The notes: generated by a model from the sequence alone, not told the origin. A DNA stretch of 64,000 nucleotides from Albibacterium bauzanense (GCF_004339765.1 NZ_SMGO01000001.1:186001-250000), one strand, 5' to 3'; shown: positions 8,972 through 19,079, numbered from the stretch's first letter. Made by a program: numbers and translations.

Positions 8972-10237
8972 ATGTTGGAAGAAACAACTTTCTGGGAAAG
9001 AGCCAAACTTAGCCATGTCTTTTTGTTGCTTTTTTTTATATTTTCTGTAAAGTTTCTATTTATCCCTTTAAATAGTAGTCGTTTTGTAATATTAGGATGC
9101 TTTGTTACACTACTGATTATAAGAAGAAACGAACTGATCTTTTACTTTAATAAAAATGCTTTCAAAGCATTTTCCATTTTGGTTCTTTATGCTCTGTATA
9201 CCGCTATTATTACATTATTTAATGGTAGTGGAAATATGGCAAACCTGTTTGTGATTATCCTTTTATTATTTCAAATTGCTGGAGGAGCCTATCTATTGTC
9301 TGCCTTTTTTATAAAAGAAGATTTGAATCAACTGCTTTATTTATTGCTTCTTGTTTTTGGTATTCAGGGTATTCTTATATTTATTAATTTCATTTTTCCT
9401 GCATACAGAGAATTAATGTTCGTCATTATGCCTTTAGAGGGCAATATTACGGAAGATAGCATTACCTCAGTTTTTCGGACTAGGGGATTGATGCAATCAT
9501 CTGGGGCATCCGTTTCTGCCTATTTAGCTACCGGTTTATTAATGGGCGCCTATTTCCTGACCTCCTTTAAACTCTCCAAAATTGATAGACGTATTATAAT
9601 TGCCTGCCTGCTCTGTATTGTAATCGGAATCGTTTTTACAGGAAGAACAGGTTTTATTATGATACCTGTCGCCCTTTTAGCATACTATACCTTATTGATT
9701 ATCAATAATAAGTTTAGTTGGAAGAGCCTTCTCCTTTTAATATATATACCTATTGGTTCTGTTTTATTCTATTTTCTTATTAAGGAAATGTATATCCTTA
9801 TACAGCCTGAAGGGGAAATCATAATAAGAGCATGGGAAAAATGGGCTTTTGATCAATTCTTAGATAGCTTTAATGGTAGTTCGGGTAAATCAAACACATT
9901 GGCTGCTTTACGATCCTTTATTTTTCTTCCAGAAGATGATAGTCATTTATTATTTGGAGATCCGACAAGTTGGGGAGTAGTTCGGACAGATGTTGGCTAT
10001 ATCCGAATGATTTATGCTGTGGGTGTTATAGGAGCAATCTTATTTTATGCCGGTATTATAAGATTATATTTTTTCATGATGGCACACGCAAAAACATTAT
10101 CCATCCAAGTGTTTTACGGGTTTTTATTATTATGGGGGGTAATTATTGAATATAAAGAGCCTATGTTTTCTCATTTCTACTTTACTTCCACCATAGCTCT
10201 GATGGTATTTTTTAATATGAGAGAGGTCAAAGATTAA
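8972..10237 (+). CDS. wzy: Wzy-like polysaccharide/O-antigen polymerase
   Basis: The 421-residue integral membrane protein has roughly ten to eleven hydrophobic segments. One large extracytoplasmic loop near residues 280-335 is followed by 'DVGYIRMIYAVGVIGA', a pattern seen in Wzy/O-antigen ligase family proteins. Polymerases of this type link flipped repeat units at the periplasmic face. Sequence conservation in the family is poor, so the assignment rests on topology, the directly preceding wzz and the Wzx present in the same locus. WaaL-type ligase is the main alternative. Confidence 0.75.
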   Translation: MLEETTFWERAKLSHVFLLLFFIFSVKFLFIPLNSSRFVILGCFVTLLIIRRNELIFYFNKNAFKAFSILVLYALYTAIITLFNGSGNMANLFVIILLLFQIAGGAYLLSAFFIKEDLNQLLYLLLLVFGIQGILIFINFIFPAYRELMFVIMPLEGNITEDSITSVFRTRGLMQSSGASVSAYLATGLLMGAYFLTSFKLSKIDRRIIIACLLCIVIGIVFTGRTGFIMIPVALLAYYTLLIINNKFSWKSLLLLIYIPIGSVLFYFLIKEMYILIQPEGEIIIRAWEKWAFDQFLDSFNGSSGKSNTLAALRSFIFLPEDDSHLLFGDPTSWGVVRTDVGYIRMIYAVGVIGAILFYAGIIRLYFFMMAHAKTLSIQVFYGFLLLWGVIIEYKEPMFSHFYFTSTIALMVFFNMREVKD

Positions 10238-10286
10238 TTGGCATGGTTTTGTAGACCTATCATTGTTTTTGACTTCTTAAACTTTT

Positions 10287-12461
10287 ATGAACATGCATTC
10301 AAAAGAATTTAGAATCTTTTATATCGTATTTTTCCTGGTAACTATAGGCTTATATTCATGTTTTGCCCAAACTGCAAACAAATTAAAAATTAAGCATACG
10401 GTAGTTGCTCCGGTACCTAATTATTCAAAGAGTGGACAAAGCAGAGATCCACTTATCTTAATTGATGGAAAATTAGCAAGTCATAAAATTTTATGGTTGG
10501 ACAATAATACATTAGGATGGGAAAATTACGGTCAAATAACGATCGATCTGGAATTACAAGAAACCTCTTCAGTTTCTAAAATAGCTATTCATACAGCAAA
10601 GAATGAAGCAGCAGGGGTATATCTGCCGCTTAACATTAATATCTTTACCAGTATAGATGGAAATAATTATAGCTATGCCGGCGATATTAGTGGTTATGAT
10701 GAAAGTGCAGTCAATACATATAAAGCTGTCGAATTACAAAACGACAAGATTAATAGCAATGCTAAGTTTATTAAACTCGTTATAAATCCACAAGGAAGAA
10801 TGTTCTTCACGGATGAAATAACGATTACTGGTAAAAGTAAATCATTAAGTCTATTTCAATCTTCTAACATATTATCCAAGGGTCAACTTCAAAATATAAT
10901 TTCGAAGAATAAATCAGCAGAAATAAACCGCAGAGCCTTAATTGATAAACTCTACTCGATGACGGGAAATGCCAATAATAAGAATGAAATCAGGTTGCAG
11001 TTATTGAATGAAAAGGATTTAGCCAATCAACAAATTTATCAAAAATATCAATCTTTAATTTCGGGCTTATCAGTTTCTAAAAATACTGTTGAAGGGTTGA
11101 GTTTCGAAGTTTTATCTTCCCCTTGGGGTAATGGCAAAAGTGAGGGTAAGAGTAAACTTATACTTACTCCAACAAATGTAACACATTATGTTGCTGTTCG
11201 GGTCAAAAACAATCAAAACAAAGAGGTATCGAGTTCTTTTGTATTAAAAGGAATTAATAATATAGAAACCTCTGTATATGAAACTCAGGAAATTAATACA
11301 CGCAGTTCGAAAAATGTAAGTGATGTGTTGTTGCCTATTACTGTTAATAGTAAATTAGACTTCAATCCCGGAGAAACAAAAGTCCTAATACTTGCATTAA
11401 AGTCAAGTCAGGAAAGAAAATCAGCCATTAATTTATCTTTAACTGGCTCTAATGATCAGGCTTTGGTGATAGATTATCAATCTATTAATTTAGGGATTGA
11501 TAAAAACTATAAAAATACCCTTAATTTTAATGTTAATGTTTGGCCCTATTATACCTATCCCTTTTTTAAGGGTCGCGAACAGCAGATTAAACAGGATTTA
11601 GCCGATCATTATTCCAATATTTTTGTGATACCTGCTAAGGTTCTGGAGCCAAACAATATTACTACAAATCACAACAGTTTAATAAACTATCTTAAGAACT
11701 ATCAAGCAGGTGATAAGGTGATGCTGTTCATAAATCACAAAGGCTATGTAAAAAGTCCTGGCAACTATATGCAAGCTTCCTGGCAGAAGAAATTTCTAAC
11801 CTGGTATGATACTATCTATAAGATATTAAAAGATCATAATATTAGTGATCAGGATATCTATTTATATCCTTTTGATGAGATACGGGAGAATGAGCTGCCA
11901 TTGTTCAAATCTTTCGCAACATGGGTTAAATCTGTTCGTCCTCAATCACAAATATATCTAACTATTTATTATGAAAAGTTCCTTCCACAAGTTCAACCTC
12001 TCGCAGACGTTTATCAATTGTTAGTAAAAAGCAATGATTTGGGCTTAATTAAGCCTAATAAAGGCCATGAATTCTGGATTTATGATATCATGGATGATTC
12101 AAAAAATGTAGACCCTTATTCCCGCTATCGTTTATTAGCATGGAAAGCCTTTCAATATAATGCCCGAGGCATAGGGTTTTGGGCTTATGGTGATCAGTTT
12201 GGAAGTTCTGTATGGGATGATTTTGATGGCGGTCAAGGCGACTACAATGTGGTTTATGACAAAGGAAATTCTATTATACCAAGTAAAAGGTGGGAGGCAT
12301 TTAAACAAGGTGTAGAGGACTATTTTATTCTCAATAAATACCAGCAGAAATTCGGTGAAGCAGCTGCTAAGAAACTAGCATTGCAAGTACTCTCTGTACC
12401 AACTAATCAAGAAAAGGCAGAAGACATACGTAGGATTATGACACAGCAGCTTTCTAAATAA
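10287..12461 (+). CDS. Secreted discoidin-like plus DUF4091 protein (putative glycoside hydrolase)
   Basis: This 724-residue protein has an N-terminal export signal ending near YSCFAQ; a lipoprotein at that Cys is also possible. It is followed by a region resembling an F5/8 type C (discoidin) sugar-binding domain (about 35-190). The C-terminal third has the DUF4091 pattern: 'YLYPFDEIRENE', then 'WKAFQYNARGIGFWAYGDQ' and 'SKRWEAFKQGVEDYF'. DUF4091 proteins look like TIM-barrel glycosidases, and the acidic 'PFDE' loop is a plausible catalytic site. Its place between wzy and the glycosyltransferases suggests that it trims or remodels the exported polymer. No substrate is known. Confidence 0.7.
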   Translation: MNMHSKEFRIFYIVFFLVTIGLYSCFAQTANKLKIKHTVVAPVPNYSKSGQSRDPLILIDGKLASHKILWLDNNTLGWENYGQITIDLELQETSSVSKIAIHTAKNEAAGVYLPLNINIFTSIDGNNYSYAGDISGYDESAVNTYKAVELQNDKINSNAKFIKLVINPQGRMFFTDEITITGKSKSLSLFQSSNILSKGQLQNIISKNKSAEINRRALIDKLYSMTGNANNKNEIRLQLLNEKDLANQQIYQKYQSLISGLSVSKNTVEGLSFEVLSSPWGNGKSEGKSKLILTPTNVTHYVAVRVKNNQNKEVSSSFVLKGINNIETSVYETQEINTRSSKNVSDVLLPITVNSKLDFNPGETKVLILALKSSQERKSAINLSLTGSNDQALVIDYQSINLGIDKNYKNTLNFNVNVWPYYTYPFFKGREQQIKQDLADHYSNIFVIPAKVLEPNNITTNHNSLINYLKNYQAGDKVMLFINHKGYVKSPGNYMQASWQKKFLTWYDTIYKILKDHNISDQDIYLYPFDEIRENELPLFKSFATWVKSVRPQSQIYLTIYYEKFLPQVQPLADVYQLLVKSNDLGLIKPNKGHEFWIYDIMDDSKNVDPYSRYRLLAWKAFQYNARGIGFWAYGDQFGSSVWDDFDGGQGDYNVVYDKGNSIIPSKRWEAFKQGVEDYFILNKYQQKFGEAAAKKLALQVLSVPTNQEKAEDIRRIMTQQLSK

Positions 12462-12495
12462 TAAGGCTTCTCTACATTATACTCCATCGTTTTTG

Positions 12496-12525
12496 TTTGT
12501 TATATTGTATTTAATATTAATTTTG
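12496..12525 (+). promoter_or_regulatory. Probable internal promoter before the 12597 glycosyltransferase
   Basis: TAATTTTG at 12518-12525 is a full match to TAnnTTTG, with TTTG at 12496-12499 (18-base spacer) or 12492-12495 (22-base spacer). The gene-free gap of 135 bases here is one of the largest in the run, fitting a secondary promoter for the downstream genes. The leader to the ATG is about 65 bases. Confidence 0.45.
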
Positions 12526-12596
12526 CTGATAGATGTACGAAATATACCTAACCAACATTCTTTTTGAGAATGAAAAAATCGTTCGCTGAATAGATC

Positions 12597-13673
12597 ATGA
12601 AAATACTTTGTGTTATAGATAGCCTCGGTTCCGGTGGTGCACAAAAGCAATTAGTTGAGTTAGCCAAAGGTTTTCATGAAAAGGGACATCAAGTGTCTTT
12701 TCTTACCTATCACAATCTTGATTTCTTTAAAGAGGAATTAATAAAGAATAACATCACGGTACATTGTATTGAAGATCCCAGTTATTTAAAACGAGTATGG
12801 AAAATGCGAACCTTTATTCGCAGTGGCCGTTACGATGCTGTATTATCTTTTTTAGAAACTCCTAACTTTATCTGCGAAATAGCTGGTCTTCCATTCAGAA
12901 AATGGAAGCTTATTGTTGGTGAGAGAAGTGCTAACCCCAACATTGAAAAATCATTTAAACTAAAGTCATACAGGTGGTTTCATTTCCTTGCAGATTTTGT
13001 AGTGTCTAATTCGAATACAAATAGAGATATTGTAAAGAGGGTAAATCGATTGATTCCTTTGGAGAAATTGAAGGTTATTTATAATTTAGTCGATACAGGA
13101 AGTTATAAAACAATTAAAAGAAGTACTTCCCAGAATAGATTGGTTTTACTGATTGCTGCAAGCCATCAGAAACTAAAGAATTTAAACGGGTTAATTGAAG
13201 CAGTAAACCTGCTAACTGAAACTGAAAAGAGCAAACTTCGTATCCATTGGTATGGTGATGAAGCAGACTCCTCTTTTAATAATGCTAAAAATAAGATACA
13301 GAAATATAGCTTAGAAGATAACTTTGTTTTTTATAAGGCTACACAGGATATTAAAAACAGAATGTTGGAGGCCGATATAATAGGTTTATTTAGTTTTTAT
13401 GAAGGCTTTCCAAATACAATTTGCGAAGCAATGTCATTAGCTAGACCTGTTATATGCTCATCCGTATCAGATATACCATTGATAATGACTGATGCAAGAT
13501 ATTTATTTGACCCTAATAAAACCGATGAAATTGTTCAGGTTTTATCTGATGTTCTCAAATTAAACGATGTGGAATTGGACGCAATGGGAAAGGCAAATAA
13601 AGAAATTGCCAATTCGTTATTTGATAAAGAACAAATAGTTTCACAGTATTTGAATTTAATGCAACAGAAATGA
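12597..13673 (+). CDS. Family 4 glycosyltransferase
   Basis: The 358-residue GT-B protein begins '[18 protein letters not shown]', the classic GT4 N-terminal glycine loop. It has the C-terminal nucleotide-binding region '[24 protein letters not shown]' with the EX7E motif. It would act in the cytoplasm on the lipid-linked repeat unit. Its stop overlaps the start of the following acetyltransferase gene (ATGA at 13670-13673), showing tight translational coupling. Donor and acceptor are unknown. Confidence 0.92.
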   Translation: MKILCVIDSLGSGGAQKQLVELAKGFHEKGHQVSFLTYHNLDFFKEELIKNNITVHCIEDPSYLKRVWKMRTFIRSGRYDAVLSFLETPNFICEIAGLPFRKWKLIVGERSANPNIEKSFKLKSYRWFHFLADFVVSNSNTNRDIVKRVNRLIPLEKLKVIYNLVDTGSYKTIKRSTSQNRLVLLIAASHQKLKNLNGLIEAVNLLTETEKSKLRIHWYGDEADSSFNNAKNKIQKYSLEDNFVFYKATQDIKNRMLEADIIGLFSFYEGFPNTICEAMSLARPVICSSVSDIPLIMTDARYLFDPNKTDEIVQVLSDVLKLNDVELDAMGKANKEIANSLFDKEQIVSQYLNLMQQK

Positions 13674-14230
13674 GATTCATAGCCGTACTTGTTCTTAATT
13701 TATTTAGGGCTTATGATAGATTAATTATGATTCTATTTCGAAGCTTATTTAAATCTTGTGGAAAAAAAGTTCGATTTTTTCCAACGAAATCCGATTTCTA
13801 TTATCAAACTATCAGTATTGGAAGTGATGTTTTTATCGGAACCGGTGCTTCTTTTATTGCAACAAAGAGTTTTATAGAAATTGGGAATAAAGTAATGTTT
13901 GGCCCCAATGTTACAATACGAGGAGGCAATCATTCAACACATATTATTGGGAAATACATGGCTGATTATACTCCTAAAGATAAACTCAAGACAGATGATC
14001 AACCTGTTATTATTGAAGATGATGTATGGGTTGGAACGGGCGTTATTATTTTAAAAGGAGTTCGCATTGGACAGGGTGCAATTATTGCTGCGGGTGCTGT
14101 AGTAACTAAAGATGTGGAAAAATATGCAATTGTTGGAGGTATTCCGGCCAAAAGATTAAAGTATAGATGGACTGATGAAGAGATAAAACAGCATGAATTA
14201 ATAGTAAACTCTGAATACAAATCTAAATGA
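13670..14230 (+). CDS. Hexapeptide-repeat (left-handed beta-helix) O-acetyltransferase
   Basis: The 186-residue protein has the LbH repeat pattern (for example '[21 protein letters not shown]') and the likely catalytic His in '[11 protein letters not shown]'. The C-terminal '[11 protein letters not shown]' is found in WcaF/CatB-like acetyltransferases. It would transfer acetyl from acetyl-CoA to a sugar hydroxyl during repeat-unit assembly. It overlaps both flanking glycosyltransferase genes by four bases, so the three are probably made in equal amounts and act on the same unit. Confidence 0.85.
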   Translation: MRFIAVLVLNLFRAYDRLIMILFRSLFKSCGKKVRFFPTKSDFYYQTISIGSDVFIGTGASFIATKSFIEIGNKVMFGPNVTIRGGNHSTHIIGKYMADYTPKDKLKTDDQPVIIEDDVWVGTGVIILKGVRIGQGAIIAAGAVVTKDVEKYAIVGGIPAKRLKYRWTDEEIKQHELIVNSEYKSK

Positions 14231-15336
14231 AATCTATCCCCAAAATATTACTTGTTTCTCCATTACCGCCTCCGGTAGGTGGCATTGCCAGTTGGACAGT
14301 TTATATGCTGGACTTTATAGGAAGGAAAGAAAAGGATTATGAGTTGATTCATTCAAACAGTGCAATAAAAAACAAACGAATTACGGACAAGAGAGTTATT
14401 AACCGGCTTGTTAATGGAACCCGAGATTTTATTAGTCAATATAATTCTTTGGTTAAAAAAGTGAAAACAGATAAGCCAACTATAGTTCATTTAACTTCAA
14501 GCGCATCCTTAGCTTTGTTCAAAGATTACCTTTTTGCACGGGTACTTAAAAAAAGAGGTATTCGATCTATTATCCATTTTAGATTCGGTCGGATTTGTGA
14601 GGTTAAAGAAAGGAATAACTGGGAGTGGTTCTTATTAAAGATGGTAATGAGAGCTTATGATGAAGTGATTGTATTAGATATGAAATCTTATGAATGCCTG
14701 TTTTCTTCGGGAATTGAACATATAAATTTGGTTCCTAATCCTCTTTCTAATGATTTTTTAGCTAATGTTAATAAAAACCGAATTATTGGAGAAAGAAATA
14801 AGGATGTAATTCTCTTTGTAGGGCATGTTATAGAAGATAAAGGAGTTTATGAGTTGGTTGAAGCTGTGTGTAATTTGAAATCGGTTCGAGAGCTAAGACT
14901 AATTGGACCTTATGAGATACATGTTAAAGAAGAATTATTAAGTTTTGCTGGTAAAGAACAAAATAAAATTAAATTTATAGGCACTCAATCGTCTGAAGAA
15001 ATAGCAAAGGAAATGGCAAATTGTGGAATATTTGTTTTACCATCTTACTCTGAAGGATTTCCAAACGTTATTTTAGAAGCCATGGTGTCTTCGTGCCCTA
15101 TTATAGCAACGAATGTTGGTGCAATACCTGAAATGTTAAAAAAGGACGCAGGGATAAGTATTCCACCAAAATCCGTTAAAGGACTAAACGAAGCAATTGA
15201 AACATTGATAAACGATCCTCCTCTTGCAAAGAAAATGGGAGAATATGCACGCAGAACAGCAATGAGTAATTATAGAATTGAAAATATAGTGAATCAAATG
15301 GAGCGTATTTGGTTTAAAAATGAAGATTATGTTTAA
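14227..15336 (+). CDS. Family 4 glycosyltransferase
   Basis: The 369-residue GT-B enzyme has an N-terminal '[13 protein letters not shown]' loop and the C-terminal '[18 protein letters not shown]' nucleotide-binding signature with the EX7E spacing. It is a retaining transferase in the cytoplasm, joined to the preceding gene by an ATGA overlap and running 8 bases into the next (fnlA-like) gene. Its direct link to the UDP-L-FucNAc genes makes a FucNAc-related or adjacent linkage plausible, but this is inference. Confidence 0.92.
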   Translation: MKSIPKILLVSPLPPPVGGIASWTVYMLDFIGRKEKDYELIHSNSAIKNKRITDKRVINRLVNGTRDFISQYNSLVKKVKTDKPTIVHLTSSASLALFKDYLFARVLKKRGIRSIIHFRFGRICEVKERNNWEWFLLKMVMRAYDEVIVLDMKSYECLFSSGIEHINLVPNPLSNDFLANVNKNRIIGERNKDVILFVGHVIEDKGVYELVEAVCNLKSVRELRLIGPYEIHVKEELLSFAGKEQNKIKFIGTQSSEEIAKEMANCGIFVLPSYSEGFPNVILEAMVSSCPIIATNVGAIPEMLKKDAGISIPPKSVKGLNEAIETLINDPPLAKKMGEYARRTAMSNYRIENIVNQMERIWFKNEDYV

Positions 15337-16363
15337 AAATAAAGTTTTATTAATAACAGGTGGTACTGGCTCATTTGGTAATGCAGTTCTAAATCGCTTT
15401 CTGAATACAGACCATTTTAAAGAGATCCGTATCTTCTCTCGTGATGAGAAAAAGCAAGATGATATGCGTATTCAGCTTAAAAATGACAAGTTAAAGTTTT
15501 ATATAGGTGATGTGCGTGATTATAATAGTATTGAACGAGCTATGCGAGGGGTCGATTATGTATTTCATGCTGCTGCTTTAAAACAAGTACCTTCCTGCGA
15601 GTTTTTCCCAATTGAAGCAACCAAGACAAATGTTTTTGGCACTCAAAATACGATTGATGCAGCCATCGCCAATAATGTAAAAAAGATGATTTGTTTGAGT
15701 ACCGATAAGGCAGCATATCCTATTAATGCAATGGGTATTTCAAAAGCGTTAATGGAGAAAGTGGCAATCGCAGCTTCTCGTAATGCGTCTAATACAACTG
15801 TTTGCTTAACTCGCTATGGTAATGTAATGGCATCCAGGGGTTCCGTTATTCCGTTATTCTTAAAACAAATACAATCTGGTAAGCCTTTAACCATTACAGA
15901 CCCTAAAATGACCCGCTTTTTAATGTCATTAGAAGAAGCTGTTGAACTTGTGCTGTTTGCATTTGAAAATGGGAATCCAGGTGATTTATTTGTGAATAAA
16001 GCACCCGCAGGTACGATTGGTGATTTAGCTCAGGCATTAAAAGAGCTGTGTAATGCTAATAATGAAATAAAAATTATTGGAACTCGCCATGGAGAAAAAC
16101 TTTACGAAACTTTATGTACACGTGAGGAAATGTTAAAAGCAGAAGATATGGGTGATTTTTATCGTATTCCTGCAGACAATCGCGATTTAAACTATAAACA
16201 ATATTTCGTTGAAGGCGATATTGACATGGCTTCTGTTCAAGATTATCATTCTCATAATACACAACAACAAGATGTTGAAGGGATGAAACGTTTGTTATCT
16301 ACGCTTCCTTTAATTAGAAGAAAGGTATTCGGAGAAAAAGATATTGTTCAATACCCTGATTGA
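15329..16363 (+). CDS. fnlA: UDP-GlcNAc 4,6-dehydratase/5-epimerase, FnlA/CapE/WbjB type
   Basis: Start at ATG 15329 gives the usual family start '[17 protein letters not shown]' with the NAD-binding glycine loop (an ATG at 15320 is the alternative). The extended SDR protein (344 residues) carries 'LSTDKAAYP' and 'NAMGISKALMEK', that is MxxxK (about M135/K139) in place of the usual YxxxK, as known for CapE-type enzymes. These enzymes convert UDP-GlcNAc to UDP-2-acetamido-2,6-dideoxy-beta-L-arabino-hexos-4-ulose, the first step to UDP-L-FucNAc. CapF- and CapG-like genes downstream complete the pathway. The same intermediate is the PseB product, which matters because pseB at 51708 is broken. 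Confidence 0.9.
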   Translation: MFKNKVLLITGGTGSFGNAVLNRFLNTDHFKEIRIFSRDEKKQDDMRIQLKNDKLKFYIGDVRDYNSIERAMRGVDYVFHAAALKQVPSCEFFPIEATKTNVFGTQNTIDAAIANNVKKMICLSTDKAAYPINAMGISKALMEKVAIAASRNASNTTVCLTRYGNVMASRGSVIPLFLKQIQSGKPLTITDPKMTRFLMSLEEAVELVLFAFENGNPGDLFVNKAPAGTIGDLAQALKELCNANNEIKIIGTRHGEKLYETLCTREEMLKAEDMGDFYRIPADNRDLNYKQYFVEGDIDMASVQDYHSHNTQQQDVEGMKRLLSTLPLIRRKVFGEKDIVQYPD

Positions 16364-16364
16364 T

Positions 16365-16790
16365 ATGGAAAACAAACCTGCAATCATAAATGGAGGAGTC
16401 CACAAAGATCAAAAAGGGACTTTACGATTCTTTAATGATTTTAATATGGAACCTATAAAACGGTTCTATATTATTGAACATTCTGAGACAGAAACAATTC
16501 GGGGCTGGCGAGCTCATCGAATTGAACAGCGTTGGTTTCAAGTCACAGAAGGAGCATTTAAGATTCAATTGGTAAGAATAGATAATTGGGAAACTCCGAG
16601 TAAGAACCTTCCCATCGAAGAGTTTATTATTTCAGCATCAGACAATCAAGTTCTGCATGTTCCTGTAGGCTTTGCCACTTCAATACAGGCATTAGAAAAT
16701 AATTCTAAAGTGATCTTATTCGCTGATTATGGAATCGAAAATGCAAAATTAGATGACTATCTCTATCCTGTTGATTATTTTATAAAGTAA
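16365..16790 (+). CDS. WxcM-like cupin sugar isomerase/epimerase-type protein
   Basis: I use ATG 16365 directly after the fnlA stop; the in-frame TTG at 16344 would overlap that gene. The protein (about 141 residues) is a single small cupin with 'GTLRFFNDF', 'RGWRAHRIEQRWFQV' and 'LHVPVGFATSIQAL', resembling WxcM/FdtA-type nucleotide-sugar isomerases and 'sugar epimerase' proteins found in O-antigen loci. It sits between the two enzymes that make and reduce the 4-keto-L-arabino intermediate, so it may act on or protect that sugar. The exact reaction is not known. Confidence 0.7.
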   Translation: MENKPAIINGGVHKDQKGTLRFFNDFNMEPIKRFYIIEHSETETIRGWRAHRIEQRWFQVTEGAFKIQLVRIDNWETPSKNLPIEEFIISASDNQVLHVPVGFATSIQALENNSKVILFADYGIENAKLDDYLYPVDYFIK

Positions 16791-16794
16791 TAGA

Positions 16795-17916
16795 ATGAAA
16801 TTAAAAGTAGGTATAACGGGTCAGAATGGTTTTGTAGGAAAACATCTTTACAACATGCTATGTCTTTTTCCTGACGAGTTTGAAAGAATTGAATTTAAAA
16901 AAGAATACTTTGCTGATTTAAGCTCGCTAGATCAATTTACTTCATCCTGTGATGTAATAGTGCATTTAGCGGCAATGAATCGCCATAGCGATCCCAAAGT
17001 GATTTATACTACCAATATAGCACTCGTAGAGAGCCTTATTGAATCTTTAATTAGAACTAAAAGCAAAAGCCATATTCTGTTTTCTTCTTCCTCACAAGAA
17101 TCAAAAGATAATATGTATGGGAAATCAAAAAAAGAGGGCAGAGAACTTTTTATAAAATGGGCAGAGGAGTTTAATGGACAATTTACAGGAATGGTAATAC
17201 CCAATGTGTTTGGACCATTCGGTCGACCATTTTACAACTCGGTCATTGCAACCTTTTGCCACCAATTAACACATGCTGAAATGCCTGTTATTCAAATTGA
17301 TGGAGAACTTAATTTAATTTATATTGGAGAGCTGGTTGAAGAGTTTATTCAACAAATAAGAAGTAAAAAAAGCAATTTGAATTATCAGGTTATTCATACC
17401 GCTCATTCAAAAGTTTCAGAGATCCTGTCTTTATTAAATCGATATAAAGAAGATTATTTAGAGAAAGGGGGCATTCCTGCAATAAACTCACGATTTGAAC
17501 TAAACTTATTTAATACTTTTAGGTGTTACATAGATACTGAGAATCACTTCCCGGTAAAATTCACGCAGCATATAGATCCACGTGGAGCCTTTGTGGAGGT
17601 AATTCGATTAAATGTAGGTGGACAAGTTTCTTTCTCGACAACTGTACCTGGAATTACAAGGGGTAATCATTTTCATACTCGTAAAATAGAACGCTTTGCC
17701 GTAATTAAAGGGAAAGCGCTTATTCAGTTACGGCAGATCGGTACAGATCAAATATTAGATTTTTATCTTTCCGGAGAAGAACCGGCCTATGTTGATATGC
17801 CTGTATGGTATACGCATAATATTAAAAATATTGGAGAGGAAGAGCTCTTTACTATTTTTTGGATTAACGAATTTTTTGATCCAAATGATACTGATACCTA
17901 CTTTGAAAATGTTTAG
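16795..17916 (+). CDS. capF: Bifunctional UDP-sugar 3-epimerase/4-reductase, CapF/FnlB/WbjC type
   Basis: The 373-residue protein has an N-terminal SDR domain ('GITGQNGFVGKHLYNML', 'MYGKSKKEGRELF' with YxxxK). A C-terminal cupin domain from about residue 250 carries 'GNHFHTRKIERFAVI' metal-binding His residues. This two-domain layout is diagnostic of CapF, where the cupin epimerises C3 and the SDR reduces C4 to give UDP-N-acetyl-L-talosamine. Length matches the family. It follows the FnlA-type dehydratase and cupin genes and precedes the CapG-type 2-epimerase, in pathway order. Confidence 0.92.
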   Translation: MKLKVGITGQNGFVGKHLYNMLCLFPDEFERIEFKKEYFADLSSLDQFTSSCDVIVHLAAMNRHSDPKVIYTTNIALVESLIESLIRTKSKSHILFSSSSQESKDNMYGKSKKEGRELFIKWAEEFNGQFTGMVIPNVFGPFGRPFYNSVIATFCHQLTHAEMPVIQIDGELNLIYIGELVEEFIQQIRSKKSNLNYQVIHTAHSKVSEILSLLNRYKEDYLEKGGIPAINSRFELNLFNTFRCYIDTENHFPVKFTQHIDPRGAFVEVIRLNVGGQVSFSTTVPGITRGNHFHTRKIERFAVIKGKALIQLRQIGTDQILDFYLSGEEPAYVDMPVWYTHNIKNIGEEELFTIFWINEFFDPNDTDTYFENV

Positions 17917-17942
17917 CTTAAATTGAAATATAAGGAAATAGA

Positions 17943-19079
17943 ATGGAAAAGAAATTAAAGGTAATGACTGTTGTGGGTACTCGCCCTGAAATTATTCGTT
18001 TAGCACGAGTAATGGCAGCATTAGATGCTTCCGAAGCGATAGAGCATATCATCGTCCATACTGGTCAGAACTATGATTATGAGTTAAATCAGATTTTTTT
18101 CGATGATCTTTCTATCCGTAAGCCTGATCATTTCTTAAATGCTGCTGGAAAGACTGCAACTGAAACAGTTGGACAGATTCTAATAAAAATAGACCCCTTG
18201 CTTGAAGAAGAAAAGCCAGATGCATTCCTAGTTCTAGGAGATACCAATAGTTGTTTATGTGCTATTCCAGCCAAGAAGCGTCACATTCCAATCTTCCATA
18301 TGGAAGCTGGAAATCGCTGCTTTGATCAACGCGTTCCTGAAGAAACCAATAGAAAGATTGTTGATCACATTTCCGATGTTAATATGACCTATAGTGATAT
18401 TGCCAGAGAATACTTGCTAAGAGAGGGTCTACCAGCCGATCGGATTATTAAAACGGGGTCTCCGATGTTCGAGGTTTTAAACCACTATTTACCTGAAATA
18501 GAAAAATCTGATGTTTTAAGTCGATTAAAACTGGAATACGGCAAGTATTTTGTTGTTTCTGCCCATCGAGAAGAGAATATTAATAGCGAAAAGAATTTCA
18601 ATGGCTTAATGACTAGCTTAAATCTGATTGCTGAAAAATACGGTTATCCAATTATTGTTAGTACCCATCCTCGTACACGCAATATGATTGAGGCCAAAAA
18701 GGTTGAAATGAGATCTGAAGTTCAATTCCTAAAACCTTTAGGTTTTAATGATTATAATGCACTTCAAATGAATTCATTGGCAGTTCTTTCTGACAGTGGC
18801 ACCATTTCTGAAGAATCTTCTATTTTGAATTTCCCAGCTTTAAATATACGCGATGCACATGAAAGGCCAGAAGCAATGGAAGAAGCTTCTGTAATGATGG
18901 TTGGAATGAATACAGAACGAATATTGCAAGGTTTAATTCAATTAAGCTCACAAAAAAGGGGTAAAGAAAGAACATTTAGACCTGTTGCAGATTATTCTAT
19001 GCCCAATGTTTCAGATAAAGTAGTACGAATTATCATTTCTTATGTTGATTATATCAAACGCGTAGTTTGGTCTGAATAA
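17943..19079 (+). CDS. capG: UDP-N-acetylglucosamine 2-epimerase family protein, CapG/FnlC type
   Basis: This 378-residue WecB-fold protein has 'VVGTRPEIIRLARVM', 'VLGDTNSCL', 'HMEAGNRCFDQRVPEETNRKIVD' and 'SAHREENI', all conserved in non-hydrolysing nucleotide-sugar 2-epimerases. Directly after fnlA/capF-type genes, the expected reaction is UDP-N-acetyl-L-talosamine to UDP-N-acetyl-L-fucosamine (C2 epimerisation). WecB (UDP-ManNAc) is the alternative, but the gene order fits CapG better. It acts in the cytoplasm. Confidence 0.88.
   Translation: MEKKLKVMTVVGTRPEIIRLARVMAALDASEAIEHIIVHTGQNYDYELNQIFFDDLSIRKPDHFLNAAGKTATETVGQILIKIDPLLEEEKPDAFLVLGDTNSCLCAIPAKKRHIPIFHMEAGNRCFDQRVPEETNRKIVDHISDVNMTYSDIAREYLLREGLPADRIIKTGSPMFEVLNHYLPEIEKSDVLSRLKLEYGKYFVVSAHREENINSEKNFNGLMTSLNLIAEKYGYPIIVSTHPRTRNMIEAKKVEMRSEVQFLKPLGFNDYNALQMNSLAVLSDSGTISEESSILNFPALNIRDAHERPEAMEEASVMMVGMNTERILQGLIQLSSQKRGKERTFRPVADYSMPNVSDKVVRIIISYVDYIKRVVWSE

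Noticed and set aside
12556-12572. Small hairpin (CATTCT / AGAATG) before the 12597 gene, considered as a terminator or attenuator
   Set aside because: The stem has only six pairs and is followed by A residues rather than T residues on the plus strand.
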